Below are positions 7,823 through 15,843 of a DNA stretch of 64,000 nt, piece by piece. The notes under the pieces were generated by a model. That model did not search any database and had not been told where the DNA came from. It saw nothing but the letters and a program-made list of their open reading frames with translations. How positions within the stretch are numbered: position 1 is the stretch's first letter; every line of letters begins with the position of its first letter. Source of the DNA: Streptomyces globosus (GTDB taxonomy: Bacteria > Actinomycetota > Actinomycetes > Streptomycetales > Streptomycetaceae); assembly GCF_003325375.1 (NCBI RefSeq), contig NZ_CP030862.1:4777501-4841500 (forward strand), in the 5' to 3' direction. The translations under genes and the position numbers were made by a program.

Positions 7823-8008
7823 TCAGCGCCCCAGCATCGCGCCCACGGACGACGCCTGCGCCGCCACCTGCTCGAACCCCCCGAAGAGGAAGAGCAGGAG
7901 GGCGGCCAGGGGGAGGACCATGGCCGCGGCCACCAGCGGGTGGCGCGTACCGGACTCGTGGGCGTGGAACGCGAATGACTTGCGCCCGTGCCGTGCCGTG
8001 TCCGCCAT
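7823..8008 (-). CDS. Small membrane protein (61 aa)
   Basis: A short basic N-terminus (MADTARHGRKSFAFHAHES) leads into one hydrophobic helix (PLVAAAMVLPLAALLLFLFG) and a short hydrophilic end. The ribosome-binding site is strong (AGGGAGAAGGA just before the ATG at 8008), which is the main reason to accept such a short gene. No family recognised. It lies head-to-head with the Ser/Thr kinase gene across about 560 bases. Confidence 0.65.
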   Translation of the reverse strand: MADTARHGRKSFAFHAHESGTRHPLVAAAMVLPLAALLLFLFGGFEQVAAQASSVGAMLGR

Positions 8009-8573
8009 GGTCCTTCTCCCTGTCGTCTGGATGCGGCGGGCGCGTGACCTCGGGGGACGAGAGTGCGCCCGCCGCATGACCACCACACTAGGCACGGCGG
8101 GGGCACGCGGCGTCGTGCCCGCGTACCCATTGGCAGGCCTCCGGGAGGATGACGGGGCCGCCTGCGTGTACTCCCCTGGTTGGAGGCCGCCTCCCCTTCG
8201 TGGGGGTCTTCCCGGAGGGGGATGACCACAGCGTGGTGAGTTCGCTCACTTCCGTCACTCCCCGCACATGCGGGTCCCCGGACCGGGTGCACTGTGATCG
8301 CCCCGCCGGGTGCGCCCGGCGCACGCACCCGCCCTCCGGACCGCCCCGGGCGCCGCTGTATCCGACGACCCCTCAACCACCTGTCCAGAAAAGGGCGTTG
8401 TTGCCTCCGCACGGTGCCGGGCGGGGGCGGTTACGGCGGGGTTCCGCACCCCCGCGGAGGTCCCCGCGCACTGACGAGCGATTGCCCCGGTGAGGGCGCG
8501 GCCTCTGAGCGCTCGTGGCGGATGGTCCGTAAGCTGTGCCACGTCAACAGGACGACGGGTCAGCGGGGTGGAC
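8009..8573. other. Divergent intergenic region between small membrane protein and kinase
   Basis: About 560 bases with no convincing gene on either strand; frames that are open here lack ribosome-binding sites and protein-like composition. On the minus strand TAGTGT (8090 down to 8085) could be a -10 for the small membrane-protein gene. On the plus strand TAAGCT at 8530-8535 could be a -10 for the kinase. An inverted repeat lies at 8101-8120 (separate entry). Confidence 0.4.
8101..8120. repeat. Perfect inverted repeat, possible operator
   Basis: GGGCACG and CGTGCCC form 7-base arms around the 6-base spacer CGGCGT. It lies 10 bases upstream of a possible minus-strand -10 element, a plausible place for a regulator of the 61-residue membrane-protein gene. 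It could also simply be a hairpin. Confidence 0.3.
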
Positions 8574-9773
8574 ATGGCGATGATGCGGCTCCGGCGCGAG
8601 GACCCGCGTGTCGTCGGCTCGTTCAGGCTGCACCGGCGGCTCGGCGCCGGCGGCATGGGCGTGGTCTACCTGGGCTCCGACCGGCGGGGGCAGCGCGTCG
8701 CGCTCAAGGTGATCCGCCCCGACCTGGCCGAGGACCAGGAGTTCCGCTCCCGTTTCGCCCGCGAGGTGTCCGCCGCCCGGCGGATCCGCGGCGGGTGCAC
8801 GGCGCGCCTGGTGGCGGCGGACCTGGAGGCGGAGCGCCCGTGGTTCGCGACCCAGTACGTGCCCGGCCCGTCGCTGCACGACAAGGTCGCCGAGGAGGGC
8901 CCGCTGACGGCGGCGCAGATCGCCGCGATCGGGGCCGCCCTGTCCGAGGGGCTGGTCGCGGTGCACGAGGCGGGCGTCGTCCACCGGGACCTCAAGCCGT
9001 CGAACATCCTGCTGTCGCCCAAGGGGCCTCGGATCATCGACTTCGGGATCGCCTGGGCGACCGGCGCCAGCACGCTGACCCACGTGGGGACGGCCGTGGG
9101 CTCCCCGGGGTTCCTCGCGCCCGAACAGGTCCGCGGGGCGGCGGTCACGCCCGCCACCGACGTGTTCGCGCTGGGCGCCACCCTCGCCTACTCGGCGACC
9201 GCCGACTCGCCGTTCGGGCACGGCAGTTCCGAGGTGATGCTGTACCGGGTCGTGCACGAGGAGCCGGACCTGGTGGGCGTGCCGGACGCGCTGGCGCCGC
9301 TGGTGCGGGCCTGCCTGGCGAAGGACCCCGAGGACCGGCCCAGCACGCTCCAGCTGTCGATGCGGCTGAAGGAGATCGCGGCCCGGGAGGCGCAGGGCCT
9401 GTCGGACGGCCGCCCCCCGGCGCAGCGGGTGCGGACCGACCGGCCCACCGGACGGCTGACCCAGCCGTTCCCGGAGGAGCGGGCGGAGCGGCGCACCGGC
9501 CGCACGCCCGCGCCGCAGGGGGCGGGCAGCAGGGCCGTGAAGGGTGCGCAGGGCGGTCCGCCGTCGCGGCCGTCGTCGCCGCGGAACAGGGGCGGCGGGC
9601 CGTCGTCGCGGCCGACCGGCGGCCGGTCGGGCGGCCGTCCGGTGCCGCGGACGACGGGGGCGGGGCGGCGGCCGTCGCGGCCGGACCCGCGGCTGATGCG
9701 GCAGCGGCTGATCGTGTTCGTGGTGGTGACGCTGGTCGTGGCGCTCGGGATCGCGGCCGCGCAGAAGCTCTGA
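8574..9773 (+). CDS. Membrane-anchored Hanks-type Ser/Thr protein kinase
   Basis: A 399-residue kinase. All key elements are present: glycine loop LGAGGMGVVYLG (23-34), ATP lysine in VALKVI (K45), catalytic HRDLKPSN (137-144), DFG (156-158) and GSPGFLAPEQ activation segment. The kinase domain ends near residue 275, followed by about 100 residues rich in Arg, Pro and Gly and one hydrophobic helix at the very end (LIVFVVVTLVVALGIAAA). Unlike PknB it therefore has almost no outside domain: only QKL follows the helix. The ATG at 8574 or the GTG at 8568 could be the start. Substrates unknown. Confidence 0.88.
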   Translation: MAMMRLRREDPRVVGSFRLHRRLGAGGMGVVYLGSDRRGQRVALKVIRPDLAEDQEFRSRFAREVSAARRIRGGCTARLVAADLEAERPWFATQYVPGPSLHDKVAEEGPLTAAQIAAIGAALSEGLVAVHEAGVVHRDLKPSNILLSPKGPRIIDFGIAWATGASTLTHVGTAVGSPGFLAPEQVRGAAVTPATDVFALGATLAYSATADSPFGHGSSEVMLYRVVHEEPDLVGVPDALAPLVRACLAKDPEDRPSTLQLSMRLKEIAAREAQGLSDGRPPAQRVRTDRPTGRLTQPFPEERAERRTGRTPAPQGAGSRAVKGAQGGPPSRPSSPRNRGGGPSSRPTGGRSGGRPVPRTTGAGRRPSRPDPRLMRQRLIVFVVVTLVVALGIAAAQKL

Positions 9774-9798
9774 GCGCCGGGGCCGCGGGCCCCGGCGC
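9774..9798. terminator. Bidirectional terminator hairpin
   Basis: GCGCCGGGGCC at 9774-9784 pairs perfectly with GGCCCCGGCGC at 9788-9798 around a 3-base loop. It fills the short gap between the convergent kinase and rRNA methyltransferase genes. Confidence 0.7.
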
Positions 9799-9806
9799 CG
9801 TCCGCG

Positions 9807-10631
9807 TCACGCCTGCCGGTGCGGGCGGGTGGCGTAGAAGGCGACCGCGGAGGCCGCGGCGACGTTCAGGGAGTCGATGCCCTCGGCCATCGGGATGCGC
9901 ACCCACTCGTCGGCGGCGCGCAGGGCGTGCGTCGACAGGCCGTGCCCCTCCGAGCCCAGCATGATCGCGCAGCGTTCGAAGCGCTCCGGCGGGACCTGGT
10001 CCAGGGAGGCGGCCTGCGGGCTGGGCGTCATGGCGAGGATCCGGTAGCCGGCCGCGCGCACCTTCTCCAGGTCGGCCGGCCAGTCCGCGAGGCGGGCGTA
10101 CGGCACCGAGAAGACCGATCCCATGGACACCTTGATGGCGCGCCGGTAGAGCGGGTCGGCGCAGTCCGGGGACAGGAGTATCGCGCTGATGCCGAGGGCG
10201 GCGGCGCTGCGGAAGGCGGCGCCGAGGTTGGCGTGGTCGACGAAGCCCTCGAAGACGGCGATGCGGCGCCCGGAGCCGCCCTCCGCGAGGAGCTCGGCGG
10301 GCTCGGGCAGCGGCTTGCGCTGCATGGAGGCGAGCGCCCCGCGGTGCACGTGGTAGCCGGTGACGCGCTCGGCGACCTCGGGGGTGACCGCGTACACGGG
10401 GGCGGGGAGCTCGTCGATGACGTCGCGCATGACGTCGACCCACTTCGCGGACAGCAGCATCGACCGCATCTCGAACCCGGCGTCCTTGGCCCGCCGGATG
10501 ACCTTCTCGCCCTCGGCGATGAAGAGGCCCTCCTCGGGTTCGCGGCGGCGGCGCAGCTCGACGTCGGTCAGGCCGGTGTAGTCGCGCAGGCGCGGGTCGT
10601 CGGGGTCGTCGACGGTGATGAGATCAGCCAC
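9807..10631 (-). CDS. SpoU/TrmH-family RNA 2'-O-methyltransferase
   Basis: A 274-residue SPOUT methyltransferase. The trefoil-knot signatures are visible: NLGAAFRSAAALGISAILL, AIMLGSEGHGLS, and the closing VRIPMAEGIDSLNVAAASAVAFY, which binds S-adenosylmethionine. An N-terminal substrate-binding domain (DVELRRRREPEEGLFIAEGEKVI) resembles that of rRNA methyltransferases of the TrmH/RlmB type. GTG at 10631 is used because the conserved ADLITVDDPDDPR lead begins there. It may be co-transcribed with the cobA gene 62 bases upstream, though a hairpin lies between them. A second TrmH-type gene occurs near 62 kb. Confidence 0.88.
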   Translation of the reverse strand: MADLITVDDPDDPRLRDYTGLTDVELRRRREPEEGLFIAEGEKVIRRAKDAGFEMRSMLLSAKWVDVMRDVIDELPAPVYAVTPEVAERVTGYHVHRGALASMQRKPLPEPAELLAEGGSGRRIAVFEGFVDHANLGAAFRSAAALGISAILLSPDCADPLYRRAIKVSMGSVFSVPYARLADWPADLEKVRAAGYRILAMTPSPQAASLDQVPPERFERCAIMLGSEGHGLSTHALRAADEWVRIPMAEGIDSLNVAAASAVAFYATRPHRQA

Positions 10632-10666
10632 AGGGTGATACTGCCTTGTCCGGGGTGGGGTGCCAA

Positions 10667-10682
10667 CGCCCCTTGCGGGGCG
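10667..10682 (-). terminator. Hairpin downstream of the cobA/cysG gene
   Basis: CGCCCC at 10667-10672 pairs with GGGGCG at 10677-10682 around TTGC. It may separate cobA from the downstream methyltransferase gene. Confidence 0.45.
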
Positions 10683-10693
10683 CCGGGTCGGGC

Positions 10694-11929
10694 TCAGGTC
10701 GCGGGGGCCGCCGCGACGCGGACGACCTCGCCGATGACGATGACGGCCGGCGGGCGGACGTCCTCGGTGCGGACCCGCTCGCCGACGGTGGCCAGGGTGG
10801 CGTCGACGCGGCGCTGGTTCGCGGTGGTGCCCTCCTGGACGACGGCGACCGGGGTGTCGGCGGGGCGGCCGTGGCGGACGAGGGCCTCGGCGATCAGGCC
10901 GATCTTGTCGACGCCCATCAGGACGACGAGGGTGCCGGTGAGCCGGGCGAGCGCGGCCCAGTCCACCAGGGAGCGCGGGTCGTCGGGGCCGACGTGTCCG
11001 CTGACGACGGTGAACTCGTGGGCGACGCCTCGGTGGGTGACCGGGATGCCGGCGGCGGCGGGCACCGAGACGGAGCTGGAGATGCCGGGGACGACGGTGC
11101 AGGCGATGCCGGCCTCGGCGAGGGCCTGGAGCTCCTCCATGCCGCGGCCGAAGACGTACGGGTCGCCGCCCTTGAGCCGGACGACGGCCTTGCCGGCCTT
11201 GGCGTGCTCGACGAGGGCGTTGTTGATGGCCTCCTGGGCCATGTAGCGGCCGTACGGGATCTTCGCGGCGTCGATGACCTCCACATGCGGGGGGAGCTCG
11301 TCGAGGAGGTCGCGGGGGCCGAGCCGGTCGGCGATGACGACGTCGGCCTCGGCGAGGAGCCTCCTGCCGCGGACGGTGATCAGGTCGGGGTCGCCGGGGC
11401 CGCCGCCGACGAGGGCGACGCGGGGCCCGCCCTCGGCGCGGCGGCGGTGGCCGGGCGCGGCGAGGGTGCCGTCGCGCAGCCCCTCGACGACGGCGTCGCG
11501 GACGGCCGCGGAGCGGCGCGGGTCGTTGCCGGTGAGCACGGCCACGGTGACGCCCTCGACGCGGCCGGTGGCCGGCGTCCATGCGGTGGCGGCGGAGGCG
11601 TCGTCGGCGCGGACGCACCAGACCCGCTCGCGCTCGGCCTCGGCGGACGCCTGCTCGTTGACCTCGCGGTGCTGGGTGGCGATCAGGGCGTACCAGGCGC
11701 CGGCGAGGTCGCCCTCGCGGTAGCGGCGGCGCTCCCAGCGGATCTCGCCGGTCTCCGCCATGGCGTCGACGGACGGCGTGGCGGACGGCGAGACGAGCAG
11801 GATGTCGGCACCCGCGGCGACGAGCGCGGGAAGGCGGCGCTGGGCGACCTGCCCGCCGCCGATGACGACGACGCGGCGGCCGGCGAGGCGGAGGCCTACG
11901 GGGTACGCGGGGTGTGCCGGATGTGCCAT
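10694..11929 (-). CDS. cobA: Bifunctional precorrin-2 dehydrogenase-like / uroporphyrinogen-III C-methyltransferase
   Basis: Makes precorrin-2 from uroporphyrinogen III, feeding cobalamin and possibly siroheme. The 411-residue protein has two parts, as in CysG. An N-terminal NAD-binding domain (LAGRRVVVIGGGQVAQRRLP near residues 10-30) resembles precorrin-2 dehydrogenase. A C-terminal SUMT domain from about residue 168 shows VALVGGGPGDPDLITVRG, RLKGGDPYVFGRGMEE and VVPGISSSVSVPAAAGIP. ATG at 11929 has AGGAG about ten bases upstream. CobL and BluB-CobT genes lie just upstream on the same strand. The symbol could equally be cysG, since the N-terminal domain is siroheme-type. Confidence 0.9.
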   Translation of the reverse strand: MAHPAHPAYPVGLRLAGRRVVVIGGGQVAQRRLPALVAAGADILLVSPSATPSVDAMAETGEIRWERRRYREGDLAGAWYALIATQHREVNEQASAEAERERVWCVRADDASAATAWTPATGRVEGVTVAVLTGNDPRRSAAVRDAVVEGLRDGTLAAPGHRRRAEGGPRVALVGGGPGDPDLITVRGRRLLAEADVVIADRLGPRDLLDELPPHVEVIDAAKIPYGRYMAQEAINNALVEHAKAGKAVVRLKGGDPYVFGRGMEELQALAEAGIACTVVPGISSSVSVPAAAGIPVTHRGVAHEFTVVSGHVGPDDPRSLVDWAALARLTGTLVVLMGVDKIGLIAEALVRHGRPADTPVAVVQEGTTANQRRVDATLATVGERVRTEDVRPPAVIVIGEVVRVAAAPAT

Positions 11930-12074
11930 GGCGGTGCGGCTCCTGGGACGGCGGTGGTCTGCTGCCGCTGCTGCGCTGGAGCGGCCTGTCCGGTGTGACG
12001 TGCGGTTTCGGGTGTGCGAGTCCACGATACGACCCGGCCCGCCGACCGCTGCGCGGGGCCTTTCGGACCACGCG

Positions 12075-12165
12075 CCTCACACGCCGGCGGGGCTGATCCC
12101 AGCCCGCTCGGCGTTTGAGGGCACGGGCGCGGAGCCCACGTACGGGGTCCGGGGCGGAGCCCCGG
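12075..12165. repeat. Streptomyces-type dispersed intergenic inverted repeat
   Basis: Two structures lie side by side. CCTCACACGCCGGCGGGGCTG (12075-12095, 21 bases) is an imperfect inverted copy of 12100-12120, matching at 17 of 21 positions. CCGGGGC (12149-12155) pairs perfectly with GCCCCGG (12159-12165). The motifs CTCAAACGCCG and GGGGCGGAGCCCC are, from memory, extremely common between genes in Streptomyces chromosomes. The block lies between the BluB-CobT gene and cobA and may fold in RNA or act as a terminator. Confidence 0.6.
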
Positions 12166-12213
12166 TTCCGGGAAGGGGCGGGGAGGGGATCGGCCCCGCG
12201 CAGCGGGACGGTC

Positions 12214-15200
12214 CTACTTCTCGGTGACTCCCGCGGAGTCGAACGTGGCGACCTCGTGCATCGCGCGGGCAGCGCTCTGCACCAGCGGGAGGGCGAGGAG
12301 CGCCCCGGTGCCCTCGCCGAGCCGCAGGTCCAGGTCGACGAGCGGCCGCAGGCCGAGCTTGTTGAGCGCGGCGACGTGCCCGGGCTCGGCGCTGCGGTGC
12401 CCGGCGATGCACGCGGAGAGCGCCTCGGGGGCGATGGCCCGGGCCACCAGCGCGGCCGCTCCGGCGCTGACGCCGTCCAGGATGACGGGCGTGCGCAGGG
12501 AGGCGCCGCCGAGGAGGAGGCCGACGATCGCCGCGTGCTCCAGACCGCCGATGGCCGCGAGGACGCCGATGGGGTCCGCGGGGTCGGGCTGGTGCAGTTC
12601 CAGGGCGCGGCGGACGACGTCCACCTTGCGGGCGTGGGTCTCGTCGTTGATGCCGGTGCCGCGGCCGGTGACCTCCGAGGGGTCGGCGCCGGTGAACACC
12701 GAGATGAGGGCGGCGGAGACCGTGGTGTTCGCGATGCCCATCTCACCGGTGAGCAGGGCCTTGTTGCCGGCGGCGACGAGGTCGCGGGCGGTCTCGATGC
12801 CGACCTCGATGGCCGCGACGGCCTCTTCCCGGGTCATCGCGGGGCCTGCGGTGAGGTCGGCGGTGCCGGGGCGGACCTTGCGGGGCAGCAGGCCGGGGGT
12901 GGCCGGGAGGTCGCCGGCGACGCCCACGTCGATGACGCAGACCTCGGCGCCGACCTGGTTGGCGAAGGCGTTGCAGACGGCGCCGCCGCCGAGGAAGTTC
13001 GCCACCATCTGCGTGGTGACCTCCTGCGGCCAGGGGGTGACGCCCTGGGCGTGCACGCCGTGGTCGCCGGCGAAGATCGCGACCGCGGCGGGCTCGGGGA
13101 TCGGCGGCGGGCAGACCCGGGACAGCCCGGCGAGCTGCGCGGAGATGATCTCCAGCATGCCGAGGGCGCCGGCGGGCTTGGTCATGCGCTTCTGCCGCTC
13201 CCAGGCCTCGCCGAGCGCCTTGGCGTCGAGCGGGCGGATGCTGGCGACGGTCTCGGAGAGCAGGTCGTGCGGCGCCTCGCCGGGCAGGGCGCGGCGGCCG
13301 TACGTCTCCTCGTGGACGACCCAGGCGAGCGGCCGGCGCTGCGACCAGCCGGCCTGTGCGAGCTCGGGCTCCTCGGGGAACTCGTCGACATATCCGACGC
13401 ACAGGTAGGCGACGACTTCGAGGTGTTCGGGCAGGCCGAGCTCGCGGACCATCTCGCGCTCGTCGAAGAAGCTGACCCAGCCGACGCCGAGGCCCTCGGC
13501 GCGCGCGGCGAGCCAGAGGTTCTCCACGGCGAGCGCGGAGGAGTACGGGGCCATCTGCGGCTGGGTGTGCCGGCCGAGGGTGTGGCGGCCGCCGCGGGTG
13601 GGGTCGGCGGTGACGACGATGTTGACGGGGGTGTCGAGGATGGCCTCGATCTTCAGTTCCTTGAACTGCTTGGCCCGGCCCTTGGGCAGCGACTTGGCGT
13701 AGGCCTCGCGCTGGCGCTGGGCGAGCTCGTGCATCGTGCGGCGGGTCTCGGCCGAGCGGATGACGACGAAGTCCCAGGGCTGGGAGTGGCCGACGCTGGG
13801 CGCGTGGTGCGCGGCCTCCAGGACGCGCAGCAGCACCTCGTGCGGGATGGGGTCGGTGCGGAAGCCGTTGCGGATGTCGCGGCGCTCGCGCATGACCCGC
13901 AGGACGGCCTCGCGCTCGGCGTCGGCGTAGCCGGGGGCGGCCTCGCCGGCGGGGGCGGCGGGCTCCTGCGGCTCGGCTCCCTCGGCGGGCGCCGGGGCGG
14001 CGGCTTCGGCGGCGGCCGGGTCCGCGGGGGCCTCGGCCGGGGCCGGGGCCTCGGCGGGGGCGTCCGCCTGGGCGGCGGGCTCGGCGGCCGGGACGGGCTC
14101 GTCGACAGGCTGCGCGGCTGCGGGCGCGGCTGCGGCCGGCTGGACGACGGCTTCGGCGGGCTGCTCGGGGGTCTGGGGCGCCCCGGGCGCCTGTTCCTGC
14201 TCGGCGGGAGCCTGCGCGGCGAGCAGCTGCCCGGCGGCGGGGGCGCCCTCGGCGGCGGCCTCCGGCGCCGCGGGGGCGTCGGCCTGGACGGCCTCGGCGG
14301 GCTGCGCGGGGGCGGCGGCTTCGGCTGCCTCACCGGGAGCGGCCTGCTCGGCGGGCGCCTCGGCGGCCTGCGGGTCCGCGGGAACGGCCTGCGGGACGGC
14401 GACCGGCTCGGCGGGGGCCTCAGCCGCCGGCGCCTCCGCGGCGGGCGCCTCTGCGGGGGCCTCCGCGGCAGGAGCCTCGGCGGCCTCCGGCTGGGCCACG
14501 GCCTCCGGCTGTACGACCTCGGGCTGTACGGCCTCGGGCTGTACGGCTTCCGGCTGCGGGGCCTCGGGGACCTCCGCACCGGCCTCGGGCGCAGGGACGG
14601 CCTCAGGGGCGGGAACGGCCTCGGCAGCCGGTGCGGCTTCGGGGGCGGCGGCCTCCACCACCGGGGTGGCCTCCGGCGCGGGAGCGGCTGCGGCCTCGGC
14701 CTCGGGGGCCGTCTCGGGCGTCTCGGCCGTCACTGCCGCCTCAGGCGCCGGGACGGGCTGCGCCTGCTGCTCCGGGTGCGGCTGCGCCTGCTCCGGGGCG
14801 GGCTGCGGCTGCGCCTGCTCCGCGGCGGGGAACGCCTGCGCGGCGGCGGGCTGTGCCGCGGGCACCGGTTCGGCGCCCCAGGGCACGCCGGCCTGCGGCG
14901 GGACCTCGCCGAGCTGCGGGGCCGCCTGTGCAGGGACGTCCTGCCGGGGCACGTCCAGGTATTCGGGGCCGGTGGTCGGCGGGCCTGCCTGGCGCATGGG
15001 CATGGGCGGGACGGGGGCGCCCAGCGGCGCGGTCGGGGCGGGCGGCACGGGGGCGGCCGGGCCGCGGTCGGCGAGGGAGCGGACCACTCCGGTGGCCTCG
15101 GGCACGGCGGGGCCCATGTGCAGCGGCCGGCGGGGCGGGGCGGCGGGTGCGGCGGGCGCGGCGGCGTGCGGCGGCACCATCCCGCCGAGGTCCAGGGAGC

Positions 15201-15591
15201 CGGAGTCGCGGCCCCCGGCCTCGTGCACGCCGGCGCCGTACGAGGCGTCGGCGGGGTCGGGGAAGGCGGCCGGCGCGGGGTGGGCGGGTCCGGCGTAGGC
15301 GGCGTGCGGGTCGGCGTAGTCGGCGTAGTCGGCGTAGGGGGCGTCGCCGTAGGAGGTCTCGACGGGGTAGGCCGGCGCCGGCGGGACCACCTGCGGGTCG
15401 CTCCACGAGCCGTGGCCGTGGCCGCTCGGCATCAGCAGGAGTTCCTCGTCCTCGGCCTCGGCAGGGTTGTCCACGAGGTCCTGGAAGGCGTAGGCGCCCG
15501 GCTGCGGGACCTGAGCCGGAATGCCCTGCTGGTCCACCATGCCCGCGTTGTCCGGGAGTCCCTCGCCCGGTACCTGGCCGGTGTCGGTCAT
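12214..15591 (-). CDS. cobT: BluB-CobT fusion with long disordered N-terminal extension
   Basis: A 1125-residue protein in three parts. Residues 1-555 are low complexity, rich in Ala, Pro, Glu and Gln, with short near-repeats such as PEAVQPEAVQPEVV and APAAEAPAAEAPAE. Residues about 557-770 are a flavin nitroreductase of the BluB type (VMRERRDIRNGFRTDPIPHE, APSVGHSQPWDFVV, ENLWLAARAEGLGVGWVSFF), which makes the lower ligand 5,6-dimethylbenzimidazole. Residues about 780-1125 are CobT (RQKRMTKPAGALGMLEIISA, IFAGDHGVHAQGVTPWPQEV, GEMGIANTTVSAAL), which links it to nicotinate mononucleotide. ATG at 15591 has GAGGGG seven bases upstream. CobT alone is about 350 residues, so the fusion could channel the ligand. 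I have a memory of similar long CobT proteins in related species. Confidence 0.9.
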   Translation of the reverse strand: MTDTGQVPGEGLPDNAGMVDQQGIPAQVPQPGAYAFQDLVDNPAEAEDEELLLMPSGHGHGSWSDPQVVPPAPAYPVETSYGDAPYADYADYADPHAAYAGPAHPAPAAFPDPADASYGAGVHEAGGRDSGSLDLGGMVPPHAAAPAAPAAPPRRPLHMGPAVPEATGVVRSLADRGPAAPVPPAPTAPLGAPVPPMPMRQAGPPTTGPEYLDVPRQDVPAQAAPQLGEVPPQAGVPWGAEPVPAAQPAAAQAFPAAEQAQPQPAPEQAQPHPEQQAQPVPAPEAAVTAETPETAPEAEAAAAPAPEATPVVEAAAPEAAPAAEAVPAPEAVPAPEAGAEVPEAPQPEAVQPEAVQPEVVQPEAVAQPEAAEAPAAEAPAEAPAAEAPAAEAPAEPVAVPQAVPADPQAAEAPAEQAAPGEAAEAAAPAQPAEAVQADAPAAPEAAAEGAPAAGQLLAAQAPAEQEQAPGAPQTPEQPAEAVVQPAAAAPAAAQPVDEPVPAAEPAAQADAPAEAPAPAEAPADPAAAEAAAPAPAEGAEPQEPAAPAGEAAPGYADAEREAVLRVMRERRDIRNGFRTDPIPHEVLLRVLEAAHHAPSVGHSQPWDFVVIRSAETRRTMHELAQRQREAYAKSLPKGRAKQFKELKIEAILDTPVNIVVTADPTRGGRHTLGRHTQPQMAPYSSALAVENLWLAARAEGLGVGWVSFFDEREMVRELGLPEHLEVVAYLCVGYVDEFPEEPELAQAGWSQRRPLAWVVHEETYGRRALPGEAPHDLLSETVASIRPLDAKALGEAWERQKRMTKPAGALGMLEIISAQLAGLSRVCPPPIPEPAAVAIFAGDHGVHAQGVTPWPQEVTTQMVANFLGGGAVCNAFANQVGAEVCVIDVGVAGDLPATPGLLPRKVRPGTADLTAGPAMTREEAVAAIEVGIETARDLVAAGNKALLTGEMGIANTTVSAALISVFTGADPSEVTGRGTGINDETHARKVDVVRRALELHQPDPADPIGVLAAIGGLEHAAIVGLLLGGASLRTPVILDGVSAGAAALVARAIAPEALSACIAGHRSAEPGHVAALNKLGLRPLVDLDLRLGEGTGALLALPLVQSAARAMHEVATFDSAGVTEK

Positions 15592-15726
15592 GCGTACCCC
15601 TCGCCCATCGTGTTGCCTCTTCGATCGCCCGGCGCCCACAAGACCAACGAGCGGGGTTGCCGTGCGACGCGTCGTCCGCGTACGCACCCTGCGACAACCA
15701 GTAAGCATTGTCGCGCCCGTTCGCCG

Positions 15727-15750
15727 CCGCGGCGGCCGAAACCGCCGCGG
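15727..15750 (-). terminator. Hairpin in the gap between cobL and the BluB-CobT gene
   Basis: CCGCGGCGG at 15727-15735 pairs perfectly with CCGCCGCGG at 15742-15750 around CCGAAA. A second perfect 8-base hairpin (15848-15855 with 15859-15866) overlaps the last codons of cobL. The rest of the 250-base gap has no gene I can support and no cobalamin-riboswitch core. Confidence 0.5.
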
Positions 15751-15843
15751 TCTGCTGTGGACTGCGCCACGTCGCGCGTCTTGTTGTGCCGCCGTCCCTG
15801 GGCGTACCAGGGCAGTACGACGATCGGCCAGCCTACCCCGGGC

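Noticed and set aside
15588-15770. Minus-strand frame of 60 codons just upstream of the BluB-CobT start
   Set aside because: Arg/Gly-rich without protein-like features; it ends at the BluB-CobT start and is more likely leader sequence.
15592-15843. Cobalamin riboswitch upstream of the BluB-CobT gene
   Set aside because: I looked for the conserved B12-box core on the minus strand and found only simple GC hairpins.
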